This document shows positions 34,722 to 42,337 of a stretch of 64,000 nucleotides of DNA, in pieces. Below the pieces are notes generated by a model, which had not been told where the DNA came from, did not search any database, and saw nothing but the letters and a program-made list of their open reading frames with translations. Position 1 is the stretch's first letter, and each line of letters begins with the position of its first letter. The position numbers were made by a program, and so were the translations under genes. This DNA is from Chryseobacterium sp. ISL-6 (GTDB lineage: Bacteria; Bacteroidota; Bacteroidia; Flavobacteriales; Weeksellaceae). The DNA lies in NCBI RefSeq assembly GCF_018613715.1, contig NZ_JAGGPT010000006.1:988748-1052747 (forward strand), given 5' to 3'.

Positions 34722-36008
34722 ATGAAAAAGATTTTTGTATTATCAGCAGTTTTATCTGCTTTTTCTTTACAGGCTCAATTTACGGTAACTGTTCAGGCAC
34801 CAGCTGATTTTAAAGATCAAGATGCAATTCTATATACATTAAATGGTTCTAAAGATATTGTTTTTACAAAAGAACAAAGTAAAAATAATGTATGGACTTT
34901 TAAATATCCCCAGAACTATGTGGGAATGATGAAAATGTATTTTCCTAATAGTAACAATACATTTAATTTCATTTCTGAGAATAAGAATGTAAGTATCAAA
35001 CTGGATACTCAAAGCAATAAAATTAAGGATGTCATTTATCAGGATGAATCCAATAGTTTAATGAGCAAACAACAGGAAGGTTCTCAAAAAAAGGAATTAA
35101 TATTGCCTGCATTAGCTCAGATTAAAGAGTATTATAAAGATAATACTGATTTTGGTAAAGCTTTGAAAACTGAAATCAATCGTTTATCTGGTGAGGGTAC
35201 TGAAGTGAATCAAACAGACCACCCATTTATTTATTACTATAATACCAATTACGCTAAGTTTTTAGGCAATGATCCTTCTAAAAAAGTTTCTCAGGATGAT
35301 ATAATAAACTTTATTGATAAGTCTAATGATATGCTTGAAACTTCATCATTATTGAGACCCGTATTAGTGGCTTATCTTAATTCTGGGGGGAATACTAACG
35401 TCGGAGGCTCTGTTGATAAATTGTTAAACCAGTTAAAAGTAGAAACGCCACGGGGCCAAACTGTACTATCTGAATTAATAGACATTTTTGATGTTTATGA
35501 GATGGCAGACCTAAAGAAAAAGTATCTTGATCAAGCCCAGAATCTAAAATGTACAATTACAGACAGATTAGCATCAACGCTTAAATCGAATGCTAATGTA
35601 CAGATAGGTGCTTCTTTTCCTAACTATAAGTTCCAGTCTCCTGTTAATACAACAGCGAAGTCGATCTATGATGTGAAAGCTGATAAGAAGATTGTTGTGT
35701 TCTGGTCATCTACTTGCTCTCACTGTGAGACCGAGTTGCCTAAACTTTTAGAAAAGTATAATGATCTTAAAGCGAAAAATATACAAATAATAGGACTTTC
35801 ATTGGATATTGATAAAGATTCTTATTCTAAGAGAATTGCAGCTTTTCCTTGGATCAATGACTCTGAGTTGAGAGGATGGAATAGTAGTTATAGTGAAACC
35901 TATAATATTCATGCAACACCGACTTATTTTATTTTAGATGCTAACAATAAGATAATCAATAAACCAGATCATGTTGCCGATGTTTTGGAGCTTTTTAAGC
36001 TAAAATAA
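34722..36008 (+). CDS. TlpA-like thioredoxin-fold protein, periplasmic
   Basis: 428 residues. Signal peptide 1-19 (SLQAQ), a beta-rich N-terminal domain about 25-130, a helical spacer and a C-terminal TlpA-type thioredoxin domain from about 290 with active site FWSSTCSHCETELPKL (CSHC), IIGLSLDIDKD and the cis-Pro ATPTYFI. Involved in thiol-disulfide exchange in the cell envelope; domain order is as in the Bacteroidetes DUF4369-thioredoxin group. The start lies close behind a terminator, so a promoter would have to overlap it. Confidence 0.88.
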   Translation: MKKIFVLSAVLSAFSLQAQFTVTVQAPADFKDQDAILYTLNGSKDIVFTKEQSKNNVWTFKYPQNYVGMMKMYFPNSNNTFNFISENKNVSIKLDTQSNKIKDVIYQDESNSLMSKQQEGSQKKELILPALAQIKEYYKDNTDFGKALKTEINRLSGEGTEVNQTDHPFIYYYNTNYAKFLGNDPSKKVSQDDIINFIDKSNDMLETSSLLRPVLVAYLNSGGNTNVGGSVDKLLNQLKVETPRGQTVLSELIDIFDVYEMADLKKKYLDQAQNLKCTITDRLASTLKSNANVQIGASFPNYKFQSPVNTTAKSIYDVKADKKIVVFWSSTCSHCETELPKLLEKYNDLKAKNIQIIGLSLDIDKDSYSKRIAAFPWINDSELRGWNSSYSETYNIHATPTYFILDANNKIINKPDHVADVLELFKLK

Positions 36009-36040
36009 TTTTGGAGGTATAGAAATATTTTATATATTTG
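36009..36040 (+). promoter_or_regulatory. promoter of the tRNA gene
   Basis: TTTTG (36009-36013), 19 bases, then TATATTTG (36033-36040): a complete Bacteroidetes consensus promoter. The -33 box starts right after the TAA of the thioredoxin gene. Start near 36047, six bases before the mature tRNA. Confidence 0.8.
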
Positions 36041-36052
36041 CACCACCAAAAA

Positions 36053-36126
36053 GGCGAGGTAGCTCAGTTGGTTAGAGCGCAGGATTCATAACCCTGAGGT
36101 CACGGGTTCAATTCCCGTCTTCGCTA
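36053..36126 (+). tRNA. tRNA with anticodon CAT (Met, elongator type)
   Basis: 74 bases folding as a cloverleaf: acceptor GGCGAGG against CTTCGCT with two wobble pairs, D arm GCTC/GAGC, anticodon loop TTCATAA, T arm ACGGG-TTCAATT-CCCGT, discriminator A. CCA is not encoded. The anticodon stem lacks the three G-C pairs of an initiator tRNA and has an A-C mismatch next to the loop. An Ile (lysidine) tRNA with the same anticodon cannot be excluded. Confidence 0.93.
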
Positions 36127-36128
36127 CT

Positions 36129-36166
36129 AAAAAGGAAAGGTAATCTGATTACTTTTCCTTTTTTTT
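36129..36166 (+). terminator. terminator of the tRNA gene
   Basis: Fifteen-base arms (AAAAAGGAAAGGTAA against TTACTTTTCCTTTTT, one wobble), a five-base loop and a long T-run. Confidence 0.9.
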
Positions 36167-36337
36167 ATTCTCTGTATCCAAGGTTTTTCTGAGTATAAAA
36201 AACGAGCCAATTTCAAAAGTTAGAAAATGGAGTATGGATTCCTGTTAATTTGTATTTGAAGTCATATTCCTTGAGCTTTCATAACGAGAAAGGTAATTAT
36301 AATTATAAATTAAAGTCTATTTGTTTTTGCATAAGAA

Positions 36338-36364
36338 AGGCCCACAATAATTTATTGTGGGCCT
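36338..36364 (-). terminator. terminator at the end of the peptide-secretion operon
   Basis: Thirteen-base arms AGGCCCACAATAA / TTATTGTGGGCCT, the most GC-rich hairpin of the region, 18 bases beyond the HlyD stop codon on the minus strand. The T-run on that strand is weak. Confidence 0.75.
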
Positions 36365-36381
36365 GTATATTTTAAAGATTA

Positions 36382-37680
36382 TTAACTTTGATATCCAAGT
36401 AGTTTTCTGATCTGGTAGAAGAACCTCTCTATAAGTCTTAGATCCTGAGTTACAATATCTGCGTTACCTTTAAGTTCTTTATCAAAAGTAAGTGTTCTGT
36501 TATAAGAAGTTTTCAAGCCTTTAGGTAGCACTACATCTACATAGTAATTGCCTTTGTCATCAGTAGAAAGAGAGATATTTTGAACTTTACCTTCTACAAT
36601 ACCATACTCCTGGAAACGGTAATTATCTAATTTGATCAATACTTTTTCCCCTGGAGTAATTTTACCTGAGTTAATAGGAGGAACGTACATTCTTCCTACC
36701 AGTTTATCTTTATTTTTAGGAAGTATAGATAAAATAGCATCACCTGTTTTTACGAACTGATTCTCTCCGAAAAATTGCTGAAAGCTAGCAATACCATCTG
36801 TTGAGGAAATAACCAGGAAATTCTGCTCCCACTGTTTCAGGGACTTTCTTAATTGTTCAAATAACTGTAAACTCTGTGAAGAATAATTGATTTTATCTTT
36901 TTCAGTATTAATGGCAGTTCCGCTTTTTGTTTTATTTAGATTGGAAATGGCTTCTTCCATCTGTGATAAAGAGATGGTTATATTTTCCAGATTTTGCTGA
37001 GCCTGAAGATATTTTATTTTTTCACCTTCAAGTTCTACGGATGCAATTACTCCTTGAGTGAAAAGATCCTGAGATCTTTGATAACTTTTCTTTGTAAGCT
37101 CATATTTTGCCTGCTCCAGGCTTTTTTGTTGTTTTGTAGTAGCAATTCTTACTCTATACTCAGAAATACTCTGATTAGTTGCCAGGTTCTCGGGTGCGTA
37201 AGGTTGAAGCCTTGTAAAAAGATCCTGATCCTGGAATGCTTTAGCAAAATTATTGTAATCACCTTGCAGCTCTCCAAGTTTGAAATGTGAAGTCTCATTG
37301 ATAGGGAAAGAAGAAAGCTGATTAGGGGCTAAGGAATCTATAATTTTTTTTAATTCCAGGACATCCTTATAATTGGCTGCAGACTGCATAACCATAAGAA
37401 CATCATTTTTTTTAACCTCCTGGTGATCTTTAATAAAGATTTTTTCGATTTTGGAATTCGTCCTTGCTTCAAGCTTTTCAGGCGGATTTTGTGAGGTAAC
37501 AACAATTGGTGCTGATACAAATTCGGGATACTTTATTATATAGCTCATAATTAAAATGAGGATCAGTATAATAAATATAATGGTATTTCCCCAGCGAATC
37601 ATCCAATGTGGCGGCCGTGTAAGAATATCCTGAACACTTTCTGAACGAAGTTCTATATTATCTAAAATTTCTTTTTCCAT
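36382..37680 (-). CDS. HlyD-family membrane fusion protein
   Basis: 432 residues. A transmembrane helix near 29-50 anchors it in the inner membrane. The biotinyl-lipoyl-like half-domain is EARTNSKIEKIFIKDHQEVKKNDVLMVMQS; long alpha-helical hairpins (about 90-290) and a beta-barrel (PGEKVLIKLDNY) follow. It connects an inner-membrane ABC exporter to an outer-membrane channel. Last gene of the locus, 71 bases (with an attenuator) behind a precursor peptide; the TolC partner is not in the window and must lie elsewhere. Confidence 0.93.
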   Translation of the reverse strand: MEKEILDNIELRSESVQDILTRPPHWMIRWGNTIIFIILILILIMSYIIKYPEFVSAPIVVTSQNPPEKLEARTNSKIEKIFIKDHQEVKKNDVLMVMQSAANYKDVLELKKIIDSLAPNQLSSFPINETSHFKLGELQGDYNNFAKAFQDQDLFTRLQPYAPENLATNQSISEYRVRIATTKQQKSLEQAKYELTKKSYQRSQDLFTQGVIASVELEGEKIKYLQAQQNLENITISLSQMEEAISNLNKTKSGTAINTEKDKINYSSQSLQLFEQLRKSLKQWEQNFLVISSTDGIASFQQFFGENQFVKTGDAILSILPKNKDKLVGRMYVPPINSGKITPGEKVLIKLDNYRFQEYGIVEGKVQNISLSTDDKGNYYVDVVLPKGLKTSYNRTLTFDKELKGNADIVTQDLRLIERFFYQIRKLLGYQS

Positions 37681-37703
37681 ACAAGAATAAACAATTGAAA
37701 ATA

Positions 37704-37726
37704 AAAATCCTCAATTTGAGGATTTT
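37704..37726 (-). terminator. attenuator/terminator between precursor peptide 1 and hlyD
   Basis: Arms AAAATCCTCAA and TTGAGGATTTT; on the minus strand they are followed directly by TTATTTTC. It lies behind the small peptide gene and before the adaptor gene, so it should give more peptide mRNA than adaptor mRNA. A matching element follows the second peptide. Confidence 0.75.
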
Positions 37727-37751
37727 GGCTAATCTCTAAATAATTAAATTA

Positions 37752-37958
37752 TTATAAAGGTAGTATGTAATCACATTTTGGGTCATTACCCATCTCAACA
37801 CCTGGAATTACTTCTCCTCCCGGACAGTATTGATTGCAAGCATTCCATACCTTGTTGACTCCGATGATACAAAAACAGTTACAAGGATAAGCTGGAATTG
37901 GTCCTGCACCTTGAATTTCTTTTAAGTTTTGTCTTTTGATTTTCTTTAAATCTTTCAT
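37752..37958 (-). CDS. cysteine-rich double-glycine-leader peptide 1
   Basis: 68 residues. Leader MKDLKKIKRQNLKEIQGA has hydrophobic residues exactly at -4 (Ile15), -7 (Leu12), -12 (Ile7) and -15 (Leu4) relative to a Gly17-Ala18 cleavage site, the classical C39-protease pattern. The predicted mature peptide has 50 residues with six cysteines (26, 28, 30, 41, 45, 62), enough for three disulfides. It shares C-x2-Y-C-P and a later Cys with peptide 2. Flanked by the ABC exporter and adaptor genes. Resembles the bacteriocin-like peptides of Chryseobacterium; activity unknown. Confidence 0.85.
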   Translation of the reverse strand: MKDLKKIKRQNLKEIQGAGPIPAYPCNCFCIIGVNKVWNACNQYCPGGEVIPGVEMGNDPKCDYILPL

Positions 37959-38007
37959 AATGAATATTTTTTATGATTAGTATAGTGAAGTTAATGAAAA
38001 AAATAAA

Positions 38008-40200
38008 TTAACTTCCAAGCTCCAGTTGATTTTTTACAAGTCTGTAATACTCACCTCTTAGCGCCACTAATTCCGCATGATTTCCTTCTTCCACTACTTT
38101 TCCTTTGTCAAGGACAATGATTTTATCGGCATGTTTCACTGTGGAAAGTCTGTGTGCAATAACAATTGCTGTTTTTCCTTTGAAAAACTGTTCCAGATTT
38201 TCCATAATAACTTTTTCATTGTTTGCATCCAAAGCAGAAGTGGCTTCGTCAAAGAAGATGTACTCCGGTGATTTATAGACCGCTCTTGCTATAAAGAGTC
38301 TTTGTTTTTGTCCACCACTTACACCTACACCTTCGTTTCCTATTTTAGTATTGTAGCTTAACGGAAGCTCTTCAATAAAATCTTTTATATTCGCAATTTC
38401 TACTGCCTTTCGTAGTTTTTGTTTGTCTACATAATCTTCTCCTATGGCGATATTGTTCGCAATAGTATCATTGAATACATATCCTTCCTGCATTACCACA
38501 CCACAATGATCTCTCCAGAACCTTGGTGAAACATTTTTCAGTTTGGTACTTCCGATTTTAATATCACCTTTATTGGGTTCATAAAACTTCATTAAAAGCT
38601 TTAGTAAAGTTGTTTTACCACTTCCACTGGCTCCAACAATAGCAGTGGTTTTTTGATAGGGAATACTTAGACTTAAACTTTCAAAAACATTAACATCAGA
38701 ACCTATATATCTGAAAGAAAGATCCTCAATTTCTATGTCTTTTTCTGGAAGCTCAGAAACATACTGTTCATCTTTGTTTTCTTCATCATCTTTATCGTGT
38801 ATTTCCCCTAATCTTTCAAGTGAGATTTTAGCATCCTGAGTTTGTTTAATAAAATCAATAAGCTGTAACAAAGGGCTGTTCAGTTGTCCTATAATGTATT
38901 GTACTGAAAGCATCATACCCAAAGTTAGATTTCCATCTAAAACTAATTTAGCGGAAAGGAAACTTACGAGAATGTCCTTCATCTGATTAATAAAATTACC
39001 CCCAACAGATTGCCATTGTTCTAATGATAATGATTTAATCCTGATTTTAAACAATTTAACCTGCAAAAATTCCCAGTCCCAACGTTTTTGCTTTTCAGCA
39101 TTATGCATTTTTATTTCCTGCATTCCGTTGATTAATTCAATTACTTTGCTCTGCTCCTGGGAAACTTGGGAAAATCTTTTATAGTCAAGCTCTTTTCTTT
39201 TTGCTAAAAAGAAAGTGATCCATCCGATATATAAAATGGCACCTACTAAATAAACAATAAATAATCTGTAATCATACATTAACAGTACGATACTGAAAAT
39301 AATTAAATTAACAAGTGAGAATAATGTATTCAGAGAGGAATTGGTAAGAAGTTGTTCAATTCTATGATGATCATTAATTCTCTGCATGATATCACCCGTC
39401 ATTCTTGTATCAAAGAAACTGATAGGAAGTTTCATAAGTTTGATGAAAAAATCGGAGATAATAGAAATGTTAATCCTTGCCGAAAGATGAAGTAAAATCC
39501 AGCTTCGAATGACTTCAATACCCATCCTTCCAAGGAAAAGCATTATCTGAGCCAGTAAGACAAGATAAATGAAATGTAAATCCTGGTTTTGGATTCCGAC
39601 ATCTACAATACTTTGAGTAAGGAAAGGAAATATGAGGGATAGTAAACTTCCTGCTAAAAGTCCTACTGCCAGTTGAATGACCAGTGATTTATATTTTAAT
39701 AGATATTTAGAGAGAAAAGAAAAGCTTGCCTTACTTTCTTTATCATCAAATTCCGTCTGAAAGAAAGCAGGAGTAGTTTCTAGGATAAGAACAATTCCCT
39801 CTTCTGTCTTTTCAGTGGCATTTTCACCTATCCATAATTTTATAAATTCATCTCTGCTGTAGGTTATTAATCCATAACTGGGATCCGAGATGAAAACCTT
39901 ATTATTCTTGTCGATCTTGTAAACAACCACAAAGTGATTTTTGTTCCAATGCACGATGCATGGAAAAGGAACTTCTTCAGCAAGTGTAGTGAAATCGACC
40001 TGGACTCCTAATGAACGGAATCCTAAGTCTTCAGCAGCATCGCTTAGCCCAAGCAAACTACTCCCTTCACGAGTTGTTTCTGAAAGACTGCGTATTTGCT
40101 GTAATGATATACTCTTACCATAATGTTTACTAACTATTCTAAGACATGTAGGGCCACAATCTTTGGCATCCGGCTGCCTGTAAAAAGGAAATTTCTTCAA
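38008..40200 (-). CDS. C39-peptidase-containing ABC exporter (PCAT)
   Basis: 730 residues that cleave leader peptides and export the cargo. The C39 peptidase is intact: Cys15 (KDCGPTC), His89 (WNKNHFVVV) and Asp106 (ISDPSYG). A six-helix membrane domain spans about 160-440. The ATPase has Walker A GASGSGKTT, signature GVSGGQKQR, Walker B YIFFDEATSALD and the H-loop AHRLS. The only suitable start is TTG at 40200, close to the catalytic Cys as usual. It sits between the two precursor genes. Confidence 0.95.
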   Translation of the reverse strand: MKKFPFYRQPDAKDCGPTCLRIVSKHYGKSISLQQIRSLSETTREGSSLLGLSDAAEDLGFRSLGVQVDFTTLAEEVPFPCIVHWNKNHFVVVYKIDKNNKVFISDPSYGLITYSRDEFIKLWIGENATEKTEEGIVLILETTPAFFQTEFDDKESKASFSFLSKYLLKYKSLVIQLAVGLLAGSLLSLIFPFLTQSIVDVGIQNQDLHFIYLVLLAQIMLFLGRMGIEVIRSWILLHLSARINISIISDFFIKLMKLPISFFDTRMTGDIMQRINDHHRIEQLLTNSSLNTLFSLVNLIIFSIVLLMYDYRLFIVYLVGAILYIGWITFFLAKRKELDYKRFSQVSQEQSKVIELINGMQEIKMHNAEKQKRWDWEFLQVKLFKIRIKSLSLEQWQSVGGNFINQMKDILVSFLSAKLVLDGNLTLGMMLSVQYIIGQLNSPLLQLIDFIKQTQDAKISLERLGEIHDKDDEENKDEQYVSELPEKDIEIEDLSFRYIGSDVNVFESLSLSIPYQKTTAIVGASGSGKTTLLKLLMKFYEPNKGDIKIGSTKLKNVSPRFWRDHCGVVMQEGYVFNDTIANNIAIGEDYVDKQKLRKAVEIANIKDFIEELPLSYNTKIGNEGVGVSGGQKQRLFIARAVYKSPEYIFFDEATSALDANNEKVIMENLEQFFKGKTAIVIAHRLSTVKHADKIIVLDKGKVVEEGNHAELVALRGEYYRLVKNQLELGS

Positions 40201-40214
40201 AATTTATAATCATT

Positions 40215-40241
40215 TAAAAATGTCGTCAAATAGACGACATT
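40215..40241 (-). terminator. attenuator/terminator between precursor peptide 2 and the exporter
   Basis: Arms AATGTCGTC and GACGACATT, loop of five, followed on the minus strand by TTTTAAATG. Same arrangement as behind peptide 1, so each precursor gene has its own hairpin. Confidence 0.7.
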
Positions 40242-40272
40242 CTTTATTAATATTTTTTAATATCGACTTTCA

Positions 40273-40443
40273 TTAAAGCCCACAACTATCATCAATGATT
40301 AAGTATCTTGCTGGTAAAATATTATAAATCTCTACAGGACAATAGGTATGACATAGAGCTGCTGTCTTAAGAAGCGGACCTGTTATCAGACCGCTACTTA
40401 CTCTTCTAAAGTTCTGATGTGAAAGTTTTTTTAAATTTTCCAT
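40273..40443 (-). CDS. double-glycine-type leader peptide 2
   Basis: 56 residues (ATG at 40443, TAA at 40273), short enough to be missed by ordinary length cut-offs. Leader MENLKKLSHQNFRRVSSG keeps Leu4, Leu7, Phe12 and Val15 at -15, -12, -7 and -4, and has Ser at -11 as in the LSxxELxxIxGG consensus, but ends in Ser-Gly rather than Gly-Gly. The mature part would have 38 residues with Cys31, Cys35 and Cys54. C-x2-Y-C-P followed by one more Cys after 17 residues matches peptide 1. Between the VKOR-fusion and exporter genes. Confidence 0.75.
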   Translation of the reverse strand: MENLKKLSHQNFRRVSSGLITGPLLKTAALCHTYCPVEIYNILPARYLIIDDSCGL

Positions 40444-40539
40444 GGCAATAGTTTTGATACCTTTAGCTTTCTGTGGTTTTCAGGGGTACTTTAATTTTTT
40501 TCCTAAATTAGTGAATTCTGTTAAATTATTGTAACTATT

Positions 40540-42045
40540 TTAAATTTCTTCATCTTCAATTAATTCATCAATAAAATAATGAATGTCTTCGCGGTCATAT
40601 TTATCAGGAAATTGGAATCCGTTAATGATAAAGATTGGAGTAAAGTTTAATCCAGCATCTGCATTTTCTAGTGACATTAAATTAAGGGGGTTAAGATCTT
40701 CTAACTGACCGTTTGATCCTGCTATTTCTCTGATTTGCTTTTCATCTTTATTTTCAAACCAGGTTTCAATTGCTTTTAAAAACTCACTTTCATGTTTATT
40801 TTTATAAATATTTGTGAAATCTGATAGAAGACCTGTAGATTTTTCATTTGATTTTTCTGAAAAATAATTAAATCGTAGTTGTGCAGAAAGTTCATTAGGG
40901 TATTTTTTTAACAAATCTTCCAGGATCTCATGAGCACCCTTACAAAAGCCACAATATGGATTTGAAACAACGGAAATACGAAGTTTAGCATCTTTATTTC
41001 CCAATGAAAAAGTTTGGCTGTCAGTAAAAGTAATTCTTTCATTTTGAACAAGCTCCCTTTTGAATAGGTCATAATTTCTTTTAAATCTCAAGTTTTTAGC
41101 ATTTGATTTTTGAAGACTTTCCTTATCTGTAAGAATAGTATTGAAATAAGAAACTGCGAAGAAGATGATTCCCCATAATAATAAGCTTAATATAGCAATG
41201 TTTGTATTGAAATAGAAGTTTTCAAAAAAGACTAATGTTATAATGAGCTGTGCTATTAAGATTGAAATGATCAGAAGGCATACACGACAAAATGTTTTTT
41301 CGACGAAAGCTTGTATATAGACAGAATAACCTATGGCAATCAGTGAAACGATTGTGAAACCTTTTATTACATAACCTGTAGCGGGTAAGAACAGTCCTAA
41401 TACAGCAATTCCTATGAAATAGATTAGTGAGAAATCAGAAAATTTCAGCCCTAGAATACTTGTTTTATCTTCATTAATAATTTTATTACATGAATTGATG
41501 GTTTGATTTGCAGCGGTATCACCACATATACTTCCTATAACAGCTGAAGTGTTTCCAAATTTCTGATTAAAAATTTCTAAAGAAATATAAACTCCAACTA
41601 CAGACAATAAATTGAATAGGACCGTGTACCATGAATAATTTATAATAGAGTAAAGAAGAATTGTTCCTAAAATTGCATATATGAAAGGTTTGTAATTAGA
41701 TATCTTCTGTTCCGCATTCACGGTTTTTTCAAATAGTAAAACGAAATCAGTTGCATTTTTATAAAGCTCTTCTTTATTTAAAGTTTTGGACTTATCAGAA
41801 TAAATAGAATATTGAGCTCCCGTTTTCTTAACTAAAGAGAAAGAATTGTCGACTATTGCAATGAATTCTTCGGGAAGTTCATCCCAATATTCCTTATCCA
41901 ATTCGTAAGCATCATTTTTTACGCCCAAAAAGTTAAGAGTATCGCTAAAAGCTAATGCAGATGGGTAGTTAGGGTGTGAATTGAATTGGAAAAGAAACTC
42001 CTGTTTGTCTAGTTTCAAGTAGCTAATTAGTTTATCTAAGGTCAT
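40540..42045 (-). CDS. C39-like/VKOR/thioredoxin fusion protein, disulfide catalyst
   Basis: 501 residues in three parts. Residues 1-110 resemble a C39 peptidase fold that has no catalytic Cys (HPNYPSALAFSDTLNFLG; FIAIVDNSFSLV). Residues 120-300 are a vitamin K epoxide reductase-like membrane domain with the loop cysteines Cys174 and Cys186 and redox pair CRVC (253-256). Residues 330-501 are a DsbA-like thioredoxin domain with NPYCGFC (Cys365, Cys368). Together they should oxidise cysteines in the periplasm and pass electrons to quinone. First gene of the peptide-export locus, hence probably responsible for disulfides in peptides 1 and 2. Confidence 0.9.
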   Translation of the reverse strand: MTLDKLISYLKLDKQEFLFQFNSHPNYPSALAFSDTLNFLGVKNDAYELDKEYWDELPEEFIAIVDNSFSLVKKTGAQYSIYSDKSKTLNKEELYKNATDFVLLFEKTVNAEQKISNYKPFIYAILGTILLYSIINYSWYTVLFNLLSVVGVYISLEIFNQKFGNTSAVIGSICGDTAANQTINSCNKIINEDKTSILGLKFSDFSLIYFIGIAVLGLFLPATGYVIKGFTIVSLIAIGYSVYIQAFVEKTFCRVCLLIISILIAQLIITLVFFENFYFNTNIAILSLLLWGIIFFAVSYFNTILTDKESLQKSNAKNLRFKRNYDLFKRELVQNERITFTDSQTFSLGNKDAKLRISVVSNPYCGFCKGAHEILEDLLKKYPNELSAQLRFNYFSEKSNEKSTGLLSDFTNIYKNKHESEFLKAIETWFENKDEKQIREIAGSNGQLEDLNPLNLMSLENADAGLNFTPIFIINGFQFPDKYDREDIHYFIDELIEDEEI

Positions 42046-42337
42046 GTTAATATTTTTATCTAAAATACAAAGATGTTTTAAAAAAGCAAATGGTTTTTCA
42101 TTTTTATGGGACTTATTAGGTTTTTTTCACAGTTGATATACAGGGTTGTTTTATAAGTTTCTGATAATTATATACTTATTGCTAATTTACATAAGATTAA
42201 TCAAGTTTGTATGAAATAATATTACTTTTGTTAATGTCAATCATCTAGGGCTAGATTTTCTTTTTTCTTTGTTAATTTTGGGATAGTATAGAACGTTATT
42301 GAGCTTCTAATAAATAATTTTTATAATCTGATTTAAA

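Noticed and set aside
36053..36126. Integration site at the tRNA gene
   Set aside because: No integrase and no repeat of the tRNA 3' end was seen in the flanking sequence.
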